Assembly (NCBI GenBank): GCA_004020315.1
Contig: SAQG01000026.1
Location: forward strand, 1-64,000
Direction of reading: 5' to 3'
DNA length: 64,000 bases
Source: Mesorhizobium sp.
GTDB lineage: Bacteria; Pseudomonadota; Alphaproteobacteria; Rhizobiales; Rhizobiaceae
Shown here: piece by piece, positions 33,151-42,240 of the stretch
How positions within the stretch are numbered: position 1 is the first letter of the stretch
How the letters are laid out: every line of letters starts with the position of its first letter
Program-made: the position numbers and the translations under genes
Notes under the pieces: model-generated
Databases searched by the model: none
What the model saw: the letters and a program-made list of their open reading frames with translations, nothing else
Told to the model about the DNA's origin: nothing

Positions 33151-33615
33151 CTAGTACTTGCCTGGCACCAACACGGAACCGGTATTCGACCAGGTGATGT
33201 ACGCCTCGAGCGCCTTCATCGCCTCCGATTCGGGATCGATCTTCTCGCCCTGGTTCGGTTTCTCGATGCACCAGTTGATCATGTCGCGCAGTGTCGCGAA
33301 TTTGGCCATCGACTGCTGGAACTTCGGGAACGCATGCGGGTGGGTATCGGAGGCCATCGGATGGCACATGGCGCAGGCCCACCCGGTGGTCGACAGCTTG
33401 ACGCCCAACTGCTCCGCCATCGCCGCATCGCCGTGGAACAGGAGGTCTCCCTTCCTGACCTCCTCCATGAACGCCTCTTGATAGAGCTTCAGCTGCTTTG
33501 GCGTCACCGGGTCCTTGTTGGCACTGGCCGGCCCGACGACGACGGCAGCTGCGATGACTGCTCCGGCGACGGTGGAACGTCTCAGAATGCAGAGGAATGT
33601 CGATGTGTTTATCAT
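33151..33615 (-). CDS. Mono-haem c-type cytochrome (SoxA/TsdA-like motif)
   Basis: Encodes 154 residues from the ATG at 33615, with a Sec signal (AGAVIAAAVVVGPASA). The haem site is CAMCH (Cys81, Cys84, His85). The following DMINWCIEKPNQGEKI and PESEAMKALEAYITW resemble SoxA/TsdA-type cytochromes, where an RINxC...G..L..DSxEM pattern is usual. It might be an electron donor to the oxidase. It begins 12 bases after the phosphoesterase gene and so is in the same operon. Confidence 0.75.
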   Translation of the reverse strand: MINTSTFLCILRRSTVAGAVIAAAVVVGPASANKDPVTPKQLKLYQEAFMEEVRKGDLLFHGDAAMAEQLGVKLSTTGWACAMCHPMASDTHPHAFPKFQQSMAKFATLRDMINWCIEKPNQGEKIDPESEAMKALEAYITWSNTGSVLVPGKY

Positions 33616-33626
33616 AGCCACCCCCC

Positions 33627-34772
33627 TTATGGATTTGCCCACGGGTACTGATTGTCGGCGATGCGTGGCCGTAAGACCTCCGGAATGCTCTTGTCGTGGT
33701 CCTCCGGCGACTGGACGAACACCTCCTTGCGGCCCCACATGATGTACTCGGTCTCAACCTCGTCGTTGGCGCTGACGCTCCACTTCCCCCAACCGACCCC
33801 GTCGAAGGGATCGCCCGGATCGACGCGGATCATCGGTTTGGTCAGCTTGGGCACGCCTTCCGGCGCATATGGCCATGGCCAGGAGGTCGCCAGCATGCCG
33901 ATCGAGCGCATCCTGCCGATCTCGTTGTAGAGCACCTGGTGCACGTGACCGTGGATGTTGGTGACCTTGGTATAAGGCTTCAGCACGTCATTCACTTCGC
34001 GCCAGTCGCGCACCCAGAAGTTCCAGGGCGGGTAGTACTCGTACAGCGGATTATGGCTGAAGATGACGACCGGCTTGTCGGTGCCCCACTCGGCGAGCGT
34101 CTTCGACATCCAGTCGAGTTGGTCGCGGCCGACGCCGGCCCACGCGCCGGCAACCGTGCCGTCGAGGGTAGCCATATGGCCCATGCGCTCCTCTGGCGTC
34201 ATCTTCTTCGCTGTCCAGTAGTCCGGTCCCCGGCTGACCGTATCGAGCCCGATGAAGCGCACGCCTTTGTGATCGAAGGTCCAGTTGGGTTGGCCGAACA
34301 ACTCGCCCCACTTCTTGCCCATATCCAGATACCAGTCATGCTCGCCCGGGATGTAGTACTTCTTGATCTTCAGATCCTTGAGGAGCTCAACGCCAAGCTC
34401 AAGTTCCTCGATCTTCCCGAGCTGGGCCAGGTCGCCGCCGAAGATCAGGAAGTCGGCCGGCGGATCCATGGCCTGGACCTCTTGTACGGCGCGCACCACC
34501 TTGTCGACGAAGCGCGTGTTGAGGGACCTCTCGTAGAGATGGGTGTCCGAAATCCAGGCAAACTTGAAGGGCGCTTCGGCGGCGTGAGCGACGTCGATGG
34601 TGTTGAGCAGCGGCCACCACGCGAAGGTCTGGCCGACGGAAGCAGCGCCGAACAGCAGCGATCTGTGAATGAAGGTGCGGCGGGTGATTTGGAGCGAGTC
34701 GTCGGGGCGTACTCCAGGCGGCTGCAGCACCGCATGCATTTCGCGCCGAATGCGGTCAAGCTCGTCAGACAT
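33627..34772 (-). CDS. Tat-exported metallophosphoesterase
   Basis: Encodes 381 residues; start ATG has GAGGAGGAA upstream. A Tat signal begins after a 28-residue cytosolic lead (ITRRTFIHRSLLFGAASVG). Calcineurin-type metal motifs follow: ISDTHLY, FGGDLAQ, PGEHDWY (His in place of the usual Asn), FSHNPL and HGHVHQV. Such enzymes occur in loci for alternative oxidases and methanol/thiosulfate metabolism with unclear substrates. It opens the operon of the cytochrome and cbb3 genes, with only 89 bases between it and the cupredoxin-like gene. Confidence 0.85.
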   Translation of the reverse strand: MSDELDRIRREMHAVLQPPGVRPDDSLQITRRTFIHRSLLFGAASVGQTFAWWPLLNTIDVAHAAEAPFKFAWISDTHLYERSLNTRFVDKVVRAVQEVQAMDPPADFLIFGGDLAQLGKIEELELGVELLKDLKIKKYYIPGEHDWYLDMGKKWGELFGQPNWTFDHKGVRFIGLDTVSRGPDYWTAKKMTPEERMGHMATLDGTVAGAWAGVGRDQLDWMSKTLAEWGTDKPVVIFSHNPLYEYYPPWNFWVRDWREVNDVLKPYTKVTNIHGHVHQVLYNEIGRMRSIGMLATSWPWPYAPEGVPKLTKPMIRVDPGDPFDGVGWGKWSVSANDEVETEYIMWGRKEVFVQSPEDHDKSIPEVLRPRIADNQYPWANP

Positions 34773-34861
34773 CAGGGTTCCTCCTCAGTGCTGACCGTTT
34801 CTTAAAGCGTCGGTCTTCTCGCAGGAACGCGGCCCTGTTGAATCAGTGGGTCGCCCGTTTC

Positions 34862-35578
34862 TTATTTTTTCAGTTCAATCGTCAGACTGGTGGCTTTATT
34901 CTCCTCCACCGTCACGGACTGCTCGATGGGCCCGGTGAAGGGGTGGATCGCCACGAGCTTGTAATCCCCAGGCGGAACATCGGTTATGCTGAACTTGCCA
35001 TCGGCGCCGGTGACCGCGTGGTAGGGATTGTCCACCACATAGACCCAGCCTTCCATCCAGCCATGCGCGTCGCAGTCGATGCGGACAGTGCCGGCCCGCT
35101 TCAGTTCGACGGGTATCCGCTGGCCCTTATTGGGCAGCGCCAGGTTGAAGGCGGTGCGCTTGCCATAATATCCGTGGGTGTTGTGGAGTATTGGGTCGCT
35201 GTTGACCACCTCCAGCGAACCGGCCGGTATCATCTGAACAGCGGGCTCAAAGCGACACTTAAGATTATTAAGCTCAGGCAGCTTTCCGGGCTCCGGCCAA
35301 GCCTTTCCCTGTGCCACATCGACCAGCTGCACCGCCGCGTTCAGCACGGCTTGATCGCTGCCGACTTCGATCAGCGGCTCCTCGCGGGGGTCGCCGCACA
35401 CCTCGATATCCTTGGTGGGGATGATCTTTGTTGTCGGCACGTCGCCGCGGTAGACGATCGTACCCTCGATCGTTCCGCCTCCCGTGACCGAACCCACTTC
35501 GTAGGCTTGTGCAGGCGCGGACATCGTCGCACCGAAAGCGATCGCCGCCAGCCCGCACATCAATTCGCGAATCGTCAT
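34862..35578 (-). CDS. Periplasmic cupredoxin-like protein with regulatory-like domain
   Basis: Encodes 238 residues with a Sec signal (ELMCGLAAIAFGATMSAPAQA). The middle carries SLEVVNSDPILHNTHGYYG and later VRIDCDAHGWMEGWVYV, a His/Cys/His/Met pattern like the copper site of plastocyanin-type folds (H...C..H...M). The C-terminus (AVTGADGKFSITDVPPGDYKL) is a carboxypeptidase-regulatory-like beta-sandwich. Similar proteins are annotated as methylamine-utilisation-related. It could carry electrons or copper for the oxidase operon downstream. Confidence 0.7.
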   Translation of the reverse strand: MTIRELMCGLAAIAFGATMSAPAQAYEVGSVTGGGTIEGTIVYRGDVPTTKIIPTKDIEVCGDPREEPLIEVGSDQAVLNAAVQLVDVAQGKAWPEPGKLPELNNLKCRFEPAVQMIPAGSLEVVNSDPILHNTHGYYGKRTAFNLALPNKGQRIPVELKRAGTVRIDCDAHGWMEGWVYVVDNPYHAVTGADGKFSITDVPPGDYKLVAIHPFTGPIEQSVTVEENKATSLTIELKK

Positions 35579-35691
35579 AGAAGCCGCCTCCTTCTAGAGA
35601 GATGAGGGGCAATATTTAACAATAGAGCTAAACCAGTACCATGTCTAGCCATTCAGCAACAAAATATGATAAAGTGGGATAGTTTAGGCGA

Positions 35692-35708
35692 GTTTGTTAA
35701 TCACAAAC
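35692..35708. promoter_or_regulatory. Inverted repeat in the divergent sco/cupredoxin-like promoter region
   Basis: GTTTGT-TAATC-ACAAAC has perfect 6-base arms in the only AT-rich part of this area, 47 bases before the SCO start and 114 from the divergent gene. A dual operator is plausible, but the regulator is unknown. Confidence 0.4.
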
Positions 35709-35754
35709 ACACGCGGAGGTTGGTGCGTCATTCTCGAAGTGCCGGAGGTACTTG

Positions 35755-36360
35755 ATGAAGCGGCGGCATGGACTCCTCAGCCCCTGGGCCTACGGTCCGC
35801 GTACCCTCTTCTGCATCATATTCGCAGCGGTCCTGTCGATCTGCCCACCGCTCGTGCGGGCCGACACGGCGCCTGTGACGGTCGGTGGCCCATTCACGCT
35901 CACGGCGCCGGACGGAACGACGGTCACCGATGAGACTTATCGCGGCAAATGGCTGCTGGTTTTCTTCGGCTATACGTCTTGCCCCGACATCTGTCCGACG
36001 ACGCTGTCCTCAATCGCCGCGGCGATTAAGGAACTCGGCCCCGACACCGCAAAACTGCAACCGCTCTTCATCACCGTCGATCCCGAACGCGACACGCCTG
36101 AGGTGATGGGAAGCTTTACCGCGGCGTTCGATCCGCGCATCGTGGGACTGACCGGCAGCCCACAACAGATCGCTGCGGTTTCAAAGGCATATGGCGCCTA
36201 TGGTGTGGCGCGCCAGGGCGAGGCGGGCGATAACGACTACCTAATGGATCACGGCACCTACATCTACATCATGAACCCACAGGGGCAATTCGTGGAGGGT
36301 CTAGACTCTGACACACCAAGCAGCGGTATTGCCGCTACGTTGGGTGAATTGGTGCGATGA
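35755..36360 (+). CDS. SCO1/SenC family copper chaperone
   Basis: Encodes 201 residues. The ATG at 35755 has GGAGGT 6 bases before it. One N-terminal membrane anchor (about 17-35), then a thioredoxin fold with the copper motif TSCPDICPT (Cys76, Cys80) and the distal His166 in MDHGTYIYIM. All three copper ligands of SCO are present. SCO delivers copper to oxidases or reduces their Cys. It is divergent from the cupredoxin-like gene and likely works with CcoI. Confidence 0.9.
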   Translation: MKRRHGLLSPWAYGPRTLFCIIFAAVLSICPPLVRADTAPVTVGGPFTLTAPDGTTVTDETYRGKWLLVFFGYTSCPDICPTTLSSIAAAIKELGPDTAKLQPLFITVDPERDTPEVMGSFTAAFDPRIVGLTGSPQQIAAVSKAYGAYGVARQGEAGDNDYLMDHGTYIYIMNPQGQFVEGLDSDTPSSGIAATLGELVR

Positions 36361-36439
36361 CACGAACCCTGGCATGACGGAGATCACGATTATGCAGTTG
36401 ATCAATGCATAGAAGTTGTCATCCGGAAGGAGAGCGGCC

Positions 36440-36682
36440 ATGCAAAGGCATACAAAGGAAGCTTCGGAGCTTAAGGCATTGATCCTCGCGGATCTTCATA
36501 AGGAGCCGGGATGCGAGCACGTCACCGATTTTGTGATTCAGCGGCTCGAAACCAAGGAGAACGGGGCAAACTGGACTGTCAAATATCTGGATCCCAATCA
36601 AGATAAGGTCTGCGAGACGATTCTGATAAACATAGCGCGAATGCTGCAGCTCAACTTCGACCTTCCTGAACGCGGGTCCTGA
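36440..36682 (+). CDS. Small hypothetical protein
   Basis: Encodes 80 residues from the ATG at 36440 (MQRHTKEAS), with GGAAGGAGAG upstream. Soluble, mixed alpha/beta: EASELKALILADLHKEPGCEHV, then FVIQRLETKENGANWTVKYL. This phrase is shared with small uncharacterised rhizobial proteins, but I do not recognise a named family. It lies between the sco gene and hemA on the same strand. Confidence 0.6.
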   Translation: MQRHTKEASELKALILADLHKEPGCEHVTDFVIQRLETKENGANWTVKYLDPNQDKVCETILINIARMLQLNFDLPERGS

Positions 36683-36753
36683 GGAACGATGCGAGCGGGA
36701 TCGGCGCGCATCGCGCTTCGACATCGTTCGTATGCAAGCAGGGGAATCGGGCG

Positions 36754-38112
36754 ATGGCGGAATCCACAGCGTTGCACACCGGCAAACCTGGCGGCGTAAA
36801 GAACGTCATTGCGCCGCGGCGATTTGGACCTCCGATGACCGGAGATGCGGGCGATATGGCCGATGGGCAAGGCAGTATCTTGGAGCCAGGCATTACGAGT
36901 TATGACGGTTTCTTTGCGGATGCGATCGCGCGTCTGCAGGAGGAACGGCGCTACCGTGTGTTCGCGGACCTTGAGCGCATCGCCGGGCGCTTTCCCAATG
37001 CCGTGTGGCATTCCCCGCATGGACCGAAGGACGTCGTGATCTGGTGCTCCAACGACTATCTCGGGATGGGTCAACACCCAAAGGTGGTCGCCGCTATGGT
37101 GGAGACTGCTATCCGCCTGGGAACGGGGGCCGGCGGGACGCGCAATATCTCCGGCACCAGCCATCCGCTCGTAGAGCTCGAGGGCGAGCTTGCCGATCTC
37201 CACGGCAAGGAGGCGGCACTGGTCTTCACGTCCGGCTATGTTTCGAACCAGACTGGCATCTCGACCATCGCCAAGCTGATCCCCGATTGTCTGATCCTGT
37301 CCGATGCGCTCAACCACAATTCGATGATCGAGGGCATCCGCCGGTCCGGAACGGAGAGGAGCATCTTCCGCCACAACGACGTCGATCATCTCGAGGAATT
37401 GTTGAAGGCGGCGGGTCCGGATCGGCCAAAACTCATCGTCTTCGAAAGTCTCTATTCGATGGGCGGCGATGTCGCGCCAATCAATCGCATTTGCGATATC
37501 GCCGATCGTTACGGCGCAATGACCTATCTCGACGAGGTCCATGCTGTGGGCATGTACGGCCCTCGCGGCGCCGGCATCGCCGCGCGCGACGGCGCCATGA
37601 ACCGGATCGATGTGATCGAAGGCACGCTCGCCAAGGCCTTCGGCTGCCTCGGCGGCTATATCACGGGAAGTGCTGTGCTGATCGATGCGGTTCGTTCCTA
37701 TGCTCCGGGTTTCATATTCACCACCGCATTGCCGCCGGCGATCTGCGCCGCGGCCACAGCGGCGATCCGGCACCTGAAAACCTCGCAGTGGGAGCGCAAG
37801 TGCCAGCAGGACCGCGTCCGGCGGGTCAAGGCGGCGCTGGGTGCCGCTGGGCTGCCGCTCATCCTGAGCGACACCCATATCGTTCCGGTAGCAGTCGGCG
37901 ATCCGGCACATTGCAAAGCGGCAAGCGACCTGCTGCTGAGCGAGCACGACATCTATATCCAGCCGATCAATTATCCGACCGTGGCGAAGGGAACTGAGCG
38001 GCTGCGCATCACGCCGACACCCTGTCATGAGGACATCATGATTGATCGGCTCGCGGCAGCTCTGTTCGATGTCTGGAACCGGCTCGGGCTGCCACGGGAC
38101 AATCTCGCCTGA
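36754..38112 (+). CDS. hemA: 5-aminolevulinate synthase
   Basis: Encodes 452 residues. It condenses glycine with succinyl-CoA to 5-aminolevulinate, the first step of haem synthesis in alphaproteobacteria. The catalytic core has WCSNDYLGMGQHP, GTGAGGTRNISGT, HNSMIEGIR and TYLDEVHAVGMYGPRGAG, and the PLP lysine Lys294 in EGTLAKAFGCLGGY. The usual length is about 405, and the extra 45 residues are a non-homologous N-terminal lead; a start further in would give the standard length. It may be a second hemA, adding haem for the adjacent cytochrome-rich block. Confidence 0.9.
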   Translation: MAESTALHTGKPGGVKNVIAPRRFGPPMTGDAGDMADGQGSILEPGITSYDGFFADAIARLQEERRYRVFADLERIAGRFPNAVWHSPHGPKDVVIWCSNDYLGMGQHPKVVAAMVETAIRLGTGAGGTRNISGTSHPLVELEGELADLHGKEAALVFTSGYVSNQTGISTIAKLIPDCLILSDALNHNSMIEGIRRSGTERSIFRHNDVDHLEELLKAAGPDRPKLIVFESLYSMGGDVAPINRICDIADRYGAMTYLDEVHAVGMYGPRGAGIAARDGAMNRIDVIEGTLAKAFGCLGGYITGSAVLIDAVRSYAPGFIFTTALPPAICAAATAAIRHLKTSQWERKCQQDRVRRVKAALGAAGLPLILSDTHIVPVAVGDPAHCKAASDLLLSEHDIYIQPINYPTVAKGTERLRITPTPCHEDIMIDRLAAALFDVWNRLGLPRDNLA

Positions 38113-38166
38113 GCGGCCGAAAGAGGCTTCGCCGTTCCCGAAAATCGGGTCTTAAGGATCAAGGAA

Positions 38167-39810
38167 ATGGCTGCCAAGGAAATCATGTTTTCGTTCGAGG
38201 CTCGCGACAGAATGCTGCGCGGCATTGACACTCTGGCGAATGCGGTGAGCGTCACGCTTGGCCCGCGGGGGCGCAACGTCGCGATCGGCAGGGAGCACGG
38301 CGCGCCGCGGGTCACGAAGGACGGCGTGACCGTCGCCAGGGAAATCGAACTCGACAACAAGTTCGAGAACATGGGCGCCCAGATGGTGCGCGAGATAGCA
38401 ACAAAAACCTCCTATCAGGCCGGCGACGGCACGACCACCGCCGTCGTGCTCGCGCATGCGATCGCCCGGGAGGGCGCCAAGGCGGTGGCCGCCGGCATGA
38501 ATCCCATGGACCTGAAGCGCGGCATCGATCTCGCGGTTGAAGCCGTCGTCGCGGAACTCAAAAACAACGCCACGAAGGTCACCTCGAACGTCGAGATTGC
38601 GCAAGTCGGCACCATCTCGGCCAACGGCGACAGGGAGATCGGCCGCTGCCTCGCCGACGCCATGAAGAGGGTCGGCAATGACGGCGTGATCACTGTCGAG
38701 GACGGGACGTCGCTCGAAACCGAACTCGAATTCGTCGAGGGCATGCAGTTCGACCGCGGCTATATCTCGCCCCATTTCGTCACCAATCGCGCAAAGATGC
38801 GGGTCGAGATGCAGGATGCCTTTGTCCTCATCAGCGAGAAGAAACTGTCCAGCCTGAACGAAATACTGCCGCTGCTGGAGAAGGTGGTGCAGGCCGGCAA
38901 GCCGCTGCTCATCATCGCCGAAGATGTCGAGGGTGAGGTGATTGCGGCGCTGGTGGTCAACAAATTGCGCGGCGCTCTCAAGGTTGCAGCGGTGAAGGCG
39001 CCGGCCTACGGAGACCGTCGCAAGGCGATGCTGCAGGATCTCGCGCTGATGACCGGCGGAACGGTGATCTCGGAGGATTTGGGCATCAAGCTCGAGCATG
39101 CTTCCCTCGATATGCTCGGGCGCACCAAGAAGGTGATGATCGATAAGGCAAACACCACGATCGTCGGCGGCGCCGGCAAGCGGGAAGGAATCGACGCCCG
39201 CATCGCCGAGATCAAGCTGGAGCTTGCGGAAACCACCTCCGACTACGACCGCGAGAAGCTCCAGGAGCGGCTGGCCAGGCTCGCCGGTGGCGTCGCCGTG
39301 ATCCGGGTCGGCGGTGCCACCGAAGTCGAGGTCAGGGAGAAGAAGGATCGCATCGATGACGCGATGAACGCGACAAGAGCCGCAGTTGCAGAGGGCATTC
39401 TCCCGGGCGGTGGGGTCGCCTTGCTGCGCGCCGGCAGGGCGCTCAAGAAGCTCAAGGGCTCCAACGAGGACCAGCAGGTCGGTATCGCAATCGTCAGGAA
39501 GGCGATCACCTGGCCGGCTCGGCAGATCGCGATCAATGCCGGCCTGGAAGGCTCGGTCGTCATCGCCGGGATCCTCGAAAAGGACGACAACGCCTATGGC
39601 TACGATGCCCAATCGGGCGAGTACGGGGATCTGGTGTCAAAGGGCATCATCGACCCGGCCAAGGTGGTGCGAACGGCGCTCCAGGGCGCAGCCTCGGTGG
39701 CGGGCCTCCTCATCATGACGGAGGCCATGGTGGCCGAAGTGCCTGGCCCGCCGCCGCCAGAGCTTCCCGGTCACGAGCATCATCATCACGATATGGATTT
39801 GGATTTCTAA
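38167..39810 (+). CDS. groEL: GroEL chaperonin with His-rich tail
   Basis: Encodes 547 residues of a 60-kDa chaperonin. Core signatures are LGPRGRNVAIGR, KDGVTVAREIEL, AGDGTTTAVVLAHAI (ATP site) and AAVKAPAYGDRRKAM. The conserved Gly-Met tail of GroEL is replaced by PPPELPGHEHHHHDMDLDF, a His-rich end. No groES precedes it, unlike the main groESL operons. Rhizobia usually have several groEL copies. The tail could bind metal. AAGGA sits 5 bases before the start. Confidence 0.95.
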   Translation: MAAKEIMFSFEARDRMLRGIDTLANAVSVTLGPRGRNVAIGREHGAPRVTKDGVTVAREIELDNKFENMGAQMVREIATKTSYQAGDGTTTAVVLAHAIAREGAKAVAAGMNPMDLKRGIDLAVEAVVAELKNNATKVTSNVEIAQVGTISANGDREIGRCLADAMKRVGNDGVITVEDGTSLETELEFVEGMQFDRGYISPHFVTNRAKMRVEMQDAFVLISEKKLSSLNEILPLLEKVVQAGKPLLIIAEDVEGEVIAALVVNKLRGALKVAAVKAPAYGDRRKAMLQDLALMTGGTVISEDLGIKLEHASLDMLGRTKKVMIDKANTTIVGGAGKREGIDARIAEIKLELAETTSDYDREKLQERLARLAGGVAVIRVGGATEVEVREKKDRIDDAMNATRAAVAEGILPGGGVALLRAGRALKKLKGSNEDQQVGIAIVRKAITWPARQIAINAGLEGSVVIAGILEKDDNAYGYDAQSGEYGDLVSKGIIDPAKVVRTALQGAASVAGLLIMTEAMVAEVPGPPPPELPGHEHHHHDMDLDF

Positions 39811-39869
39811 CCGCTTCGCGGCTGTAATCCGTGCTCGCGGCCAACAACAATGATCGTGCTCTATCGAGG

Positions 39870-40240
39870 TGCGGAAAATACGTTCACCGCGCCGGATGAA
39901 GAGGTTGATGCCGAATAATTCTTCAACACCGAAATCCCGAGAGAACCGCTCGTCGGGCAGCGAATAGAAAGGGATGTGGTTCCATCCCATCCGTTCGCGC
40001 AGGCTCTCGATCTTATCGATAGGAGCAGCAGCGACGAAGGCGAGGGTCGTGTCGCGTGCTGCAAGATGGGCAGGATGAACGACGGTGTCAGCAAACAGCG
40101 AGCAACCGCTGCACGCCCCATCCGGCCAATTCTCGACATCGGGCGCATAGAAAAAACGATAGACGCGTGGCGATTTTTGTCGTCGAGCCCGACACCAGCG
40201 TCCAACAACCCTTCTGGTCGCCAGGAACCTTTCGCCTTTA
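39870..40240 (-). pseudogene. DUF899 family remnant
   Basis: One minus-strand frame holds VYRFFYAPDVENWPDGACSG, CSLFADTVVHPAHLAARDTT and LESLRERMGWNHIPFYSL-like text, matching the thioredoxin-like core of DUF899 proteins, which have CPSC/SFWADN at this place. The N-terminal and C-terminal parts fall in other frames or are missing, and the ends run into unrelated sequence. It is a decayed copy. Confidence 0.6.
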
Positions 40241-40248
40241 GCGAGGTT
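40224..40248 (+). promoter_or_regulatory. EcfG-type (GGAAC-N16-GGTT) promoter
   Basis: GGAAC at 40224-40228, 16 bases, then GGTT at 40245-40248, 64 bases upstream of the ferritin-like gene's ATG. It has the same form as the DUF892 promoter. Confidence 0.6.
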
Positions 40249-40311
40249 GGGACGTGTGGCCCGCGATCGAGGTGCCAATGGTGGATGCCCGCGGGCTAGC
40301 GGGAGGAAGCA

Positions 40312-41184
40312 ATGATCCGTGTTACGCCGTCGTTTCGTGTTTCGCGCCGCCGCGCATTGCAATTTGGCCTGGGAGCCACGCTCGCCACGACTACCGGTTT
40401 CGGCCCGGTTTCCAGCGCCTATGCGCAGGATGACGTCAAGGACGAGGACATTTTCCGGTTCGCGCTCAATCTGGAGTACATGGAAGCCGAATACTATCTG
40501 CGCGGCACCACCGGGAAGGGAATTGACGATTCAGATGCCGGTCCGGAGGCCGGCGATGTAGTCGGAGGCAAGCAGGTTTCCTTTGACACGCCTGCAATCG
40601 GCGAGTTCATGCGGGAAGTCGCGGAAAACGAACTCGCTCACGTCAGGTTCTATCGCAAGACGCTTGGAAGCGACGCCGTGGATCGGCCAGCGATCGATTT
40701 TGATGCGGGCTTTGCCGCGGTTGCGAAGGCGGCAGGGTTCGGCGCGGACTTCGATCCTTTCGGCAATCAGATGAATTTCGTGCTTGGCGGCATGCTGTTC
40801 GAGGACGTGGGCGTGACTGCCTATGCCGGCGCCGCGACCGTCTTGAAGAACAAGGATTTCCTAGCTGCTGCTGCTGGCATTCTGGCAGTCGAGGCTTACC
40901 ACATGGGCATGGCCCGGTCGTCGTTGTACCGAATGGGCGAGGAAGCCTGGAAGGCCGCCAATGCGGTATCCGACGCCCGTGACAAGATCGATGGTTCGGA
41001 AGACAAGGACCAGGGCATCCAGGTGGACGGCATGGCCAACATCGTTCCGTCGACGCCGGACGCGATCGCCTTCACCAGGACGCCGCAAGAGGTGCTGCGC
41101 ATTGTGTATCTCACCGACCAGGCCGGCGTGAGCAAGGGCGGCTTCTACCCCAACGGGATGAACGGCGCGATCAAAAGCACCTGA
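40312..41184 (+). CDS. Tat-exported ferritin-like (desiccation-related type) protein
   Basis: Encodes 290 residues. A Tat signal (SRRRALQFGLGATLATTTG) ends near YAQDD. The mature part is a ferritin-like helical bundle: FRFALNLEYMEAEYYLRG with Glu ligands, EVAENELAHVRFYRK with the E..H pair, then MLFEDVGVTAYAG and AVEAYHMGMARS. It belongs to the group related to plant desiccation protein Pcc13-62. It is likely to protect the cell envelope in stress, consistent with its EcfG promoter. Iron binding is likely from the EXXH pattern. Confidence 0.88.
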   Translation: MIRVTPSFRVSRRRALQFGLGATLATTTGFGPVSSAYAQDDVKDEDIFRFALNLEYMEAEYYLRGTTGKGIDDSDAGPEAGDVVGGKQVSFDTPAIGEFMREVAENELAHVRFYRKTLGSDAVDRPAIDFDAGFAAVAKAAGFGADFDPFGNQMNFVLGGMLFEDVGVTAYAGAATVLKNKDFLAAAAGILAVEAYHMGMARSSLYRMGEEAWKAANAVSDARDKIDGSEDKDQGIQVDGMANIVPSTPDAIAFTRTPQEVLRIVYLTDQAGVSKGGFYPNGMNGAIKST

Positions 41185-41412
41185 ACCGCTAGCGAGGAGC
41201 GATGGGGTCGCAGGAAATCATGCTAGCCTGATTTATGGCTTCACCGCGCGATGTGCAGGCGGAGAAGAGTTCCGGGACCGATTTGCCTTGCAACCGGGGT
41301 GTCGAGGCCTTGGGACGACCGGAACTTTCCGCTTGCGAAGCGTCTGGAGCGGTCGCATTCCCAGACTGCCATCTCACTTCGTCATGATGTAGGCTCGAAG
41401 CCAGATGGGCTG

Positions 41413-42240
41413 CTAGTAGACTTTGAAAGCGCCCGCATCGGCCCGTGCATCCACATCGGTGATCAGCATGTGCCCCGGCGATACCGTGATCGAGGTCGCG
41501 AGTTCGGCACGAGCAAGTGCATCCTGTGCGGTTATGCTGCTGGCCCAGAACACAGGGACCTCCCCGTCCATGATTTTGACCGGATCGCCCCAGTCGGGAG
41601 CCATCAAGTCGGCTATTCCGATGACCGTGGGATCTCCGACATGGATGGGAGAGCCGTGGGCGTGCGGGAAGCGTGCGGTAAGGGCGCGAACCCTGTCGAC
41701 ATCGCAGCGGCTTATCGGACGCATCGAGACGACCATTTCGCCACCAAACGGTCCGACGCGACAAGTCTTGATCCTGGTTCGGAACTTGGGTGATGCCTTG
41801 CCGCAGCCGATGCGGCTCAGTTTCACGCCTTTTTCGGCAAGTGCAGCCTCGACGGTCAGCGAACTGCCCAGCGCGAAAGCGGCAAAATCATCCTGCCAAA
41901 GGTCGATAATGTCCGTTCTCTGACGGGTCAGCTCCCCGAAGTGATAGATGTTGTACTGGGGGGCATCGGTGCGGATGTCGATATCGCCCAGCGCCGGGAT
42001 CAATGGACTGCCGGCGCGATTCACGCCGACCAATGGGCAGGATTTCGGGTTACGGATGCAAAACTGGTGGAAATCGCTGGCAAAGCTGCGCGGCACAATC
42101 ACAACATTGGCCTGGAGCTTGCCGCGCGCCAGCCCCCCTGTATGCCCTTCGTAGGCGCCCATTCTGACAAGCCTGCGCAGCCTATCCGCATCGACTAGTC
42201 GCAGGTCCTCGAAGATCGATGAAGTGGTCAGGCGAGCCAT
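41413..42240 (-). CDS. UPF0317 (YcsI-like) putative hydro-lyase
   Basis: Encodes 275 residues from the ATG at 42240; a TTG start further upstream would give 306. The family pattern is plain: LARGKLQANVVIVP, FCIRNPKSCPLVGV, DIRTDAPQYNIYHFGEL, MVVSMRPISRCDVDRV, HGSPIHVGDPTVIGI and GEVPVFWASSITAQDAL. Members are soluble and include D-glutamate cyclase-like enzymes; the substrate here is unknown. It is next to the last type III gene and on the same strand, but unrelated to secretion, and occupies the place where rhcU would be expected. Confidence 0.9.
   Translation of the reverse strand: MARLTTSSIFEDLRLVDADRLRRLVRMGAYEGHTGGLARGKLQANVVIVPRSFASDFHQFCIRNPKSCPLVGVNRAGSPLIPALGDIDIRTDAPQYNIYHFGELTRQRTDIIDLWQDDFAAFALGSSLTVEAALAEKGVKLSRIGCGKASPKFRTRIKTCRVGPFGGEMVVSMRPISRCDVDRVRALTARFPHAHGSPIHVGDPTVIGIADLMAPDWGDPVKIMDGEVPVFWASSITAQDALARAELATSITVSPGHMLITDVDARADAGAFKVY

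Larger units (their letters stand above)
39811..40311. other. Intergenic region with DUF899 remnant and promoter
   Basis: This 501-base gap between groEL and the ferritin-like gene contains a decayed DUF899 gene on the minus strand and an EcfG-type promoter at 40224-40248 for the gene to its right. Confidence 0.6.

Noticed and set aside
33020..36439. FNR/FixK box (TTGAT-N4-ATCAA) for the cbb3 genes
   Set aside because: Only TTGATCAA without the spacer, near 36395, was found; it is not positioned for ccoN.
36598..38028. 476-residue open frame antisense to hemA
   Set aside because: A shadow of the high-GC hemA codons, with no ribosome-binding site or known domain.
38152..39612. Long (486-residue) open frame antisense to groEL
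   Set aside because: Its codons mirror those of a certain gene on the other strand; it has low-complexity composition and no family resemblance.
41185..41412. Short gene between the ferritin-like gene and the hydro-lyase
   Set aside because: The open frames lack starts with ribosome-binding sites and any family resemblance.
41413..42240. rhcU, expected after rhcT
   Set aside because: The protein has UPF0317 motifs throughout and no SctU membrane segments or NPTH autocleavage site.
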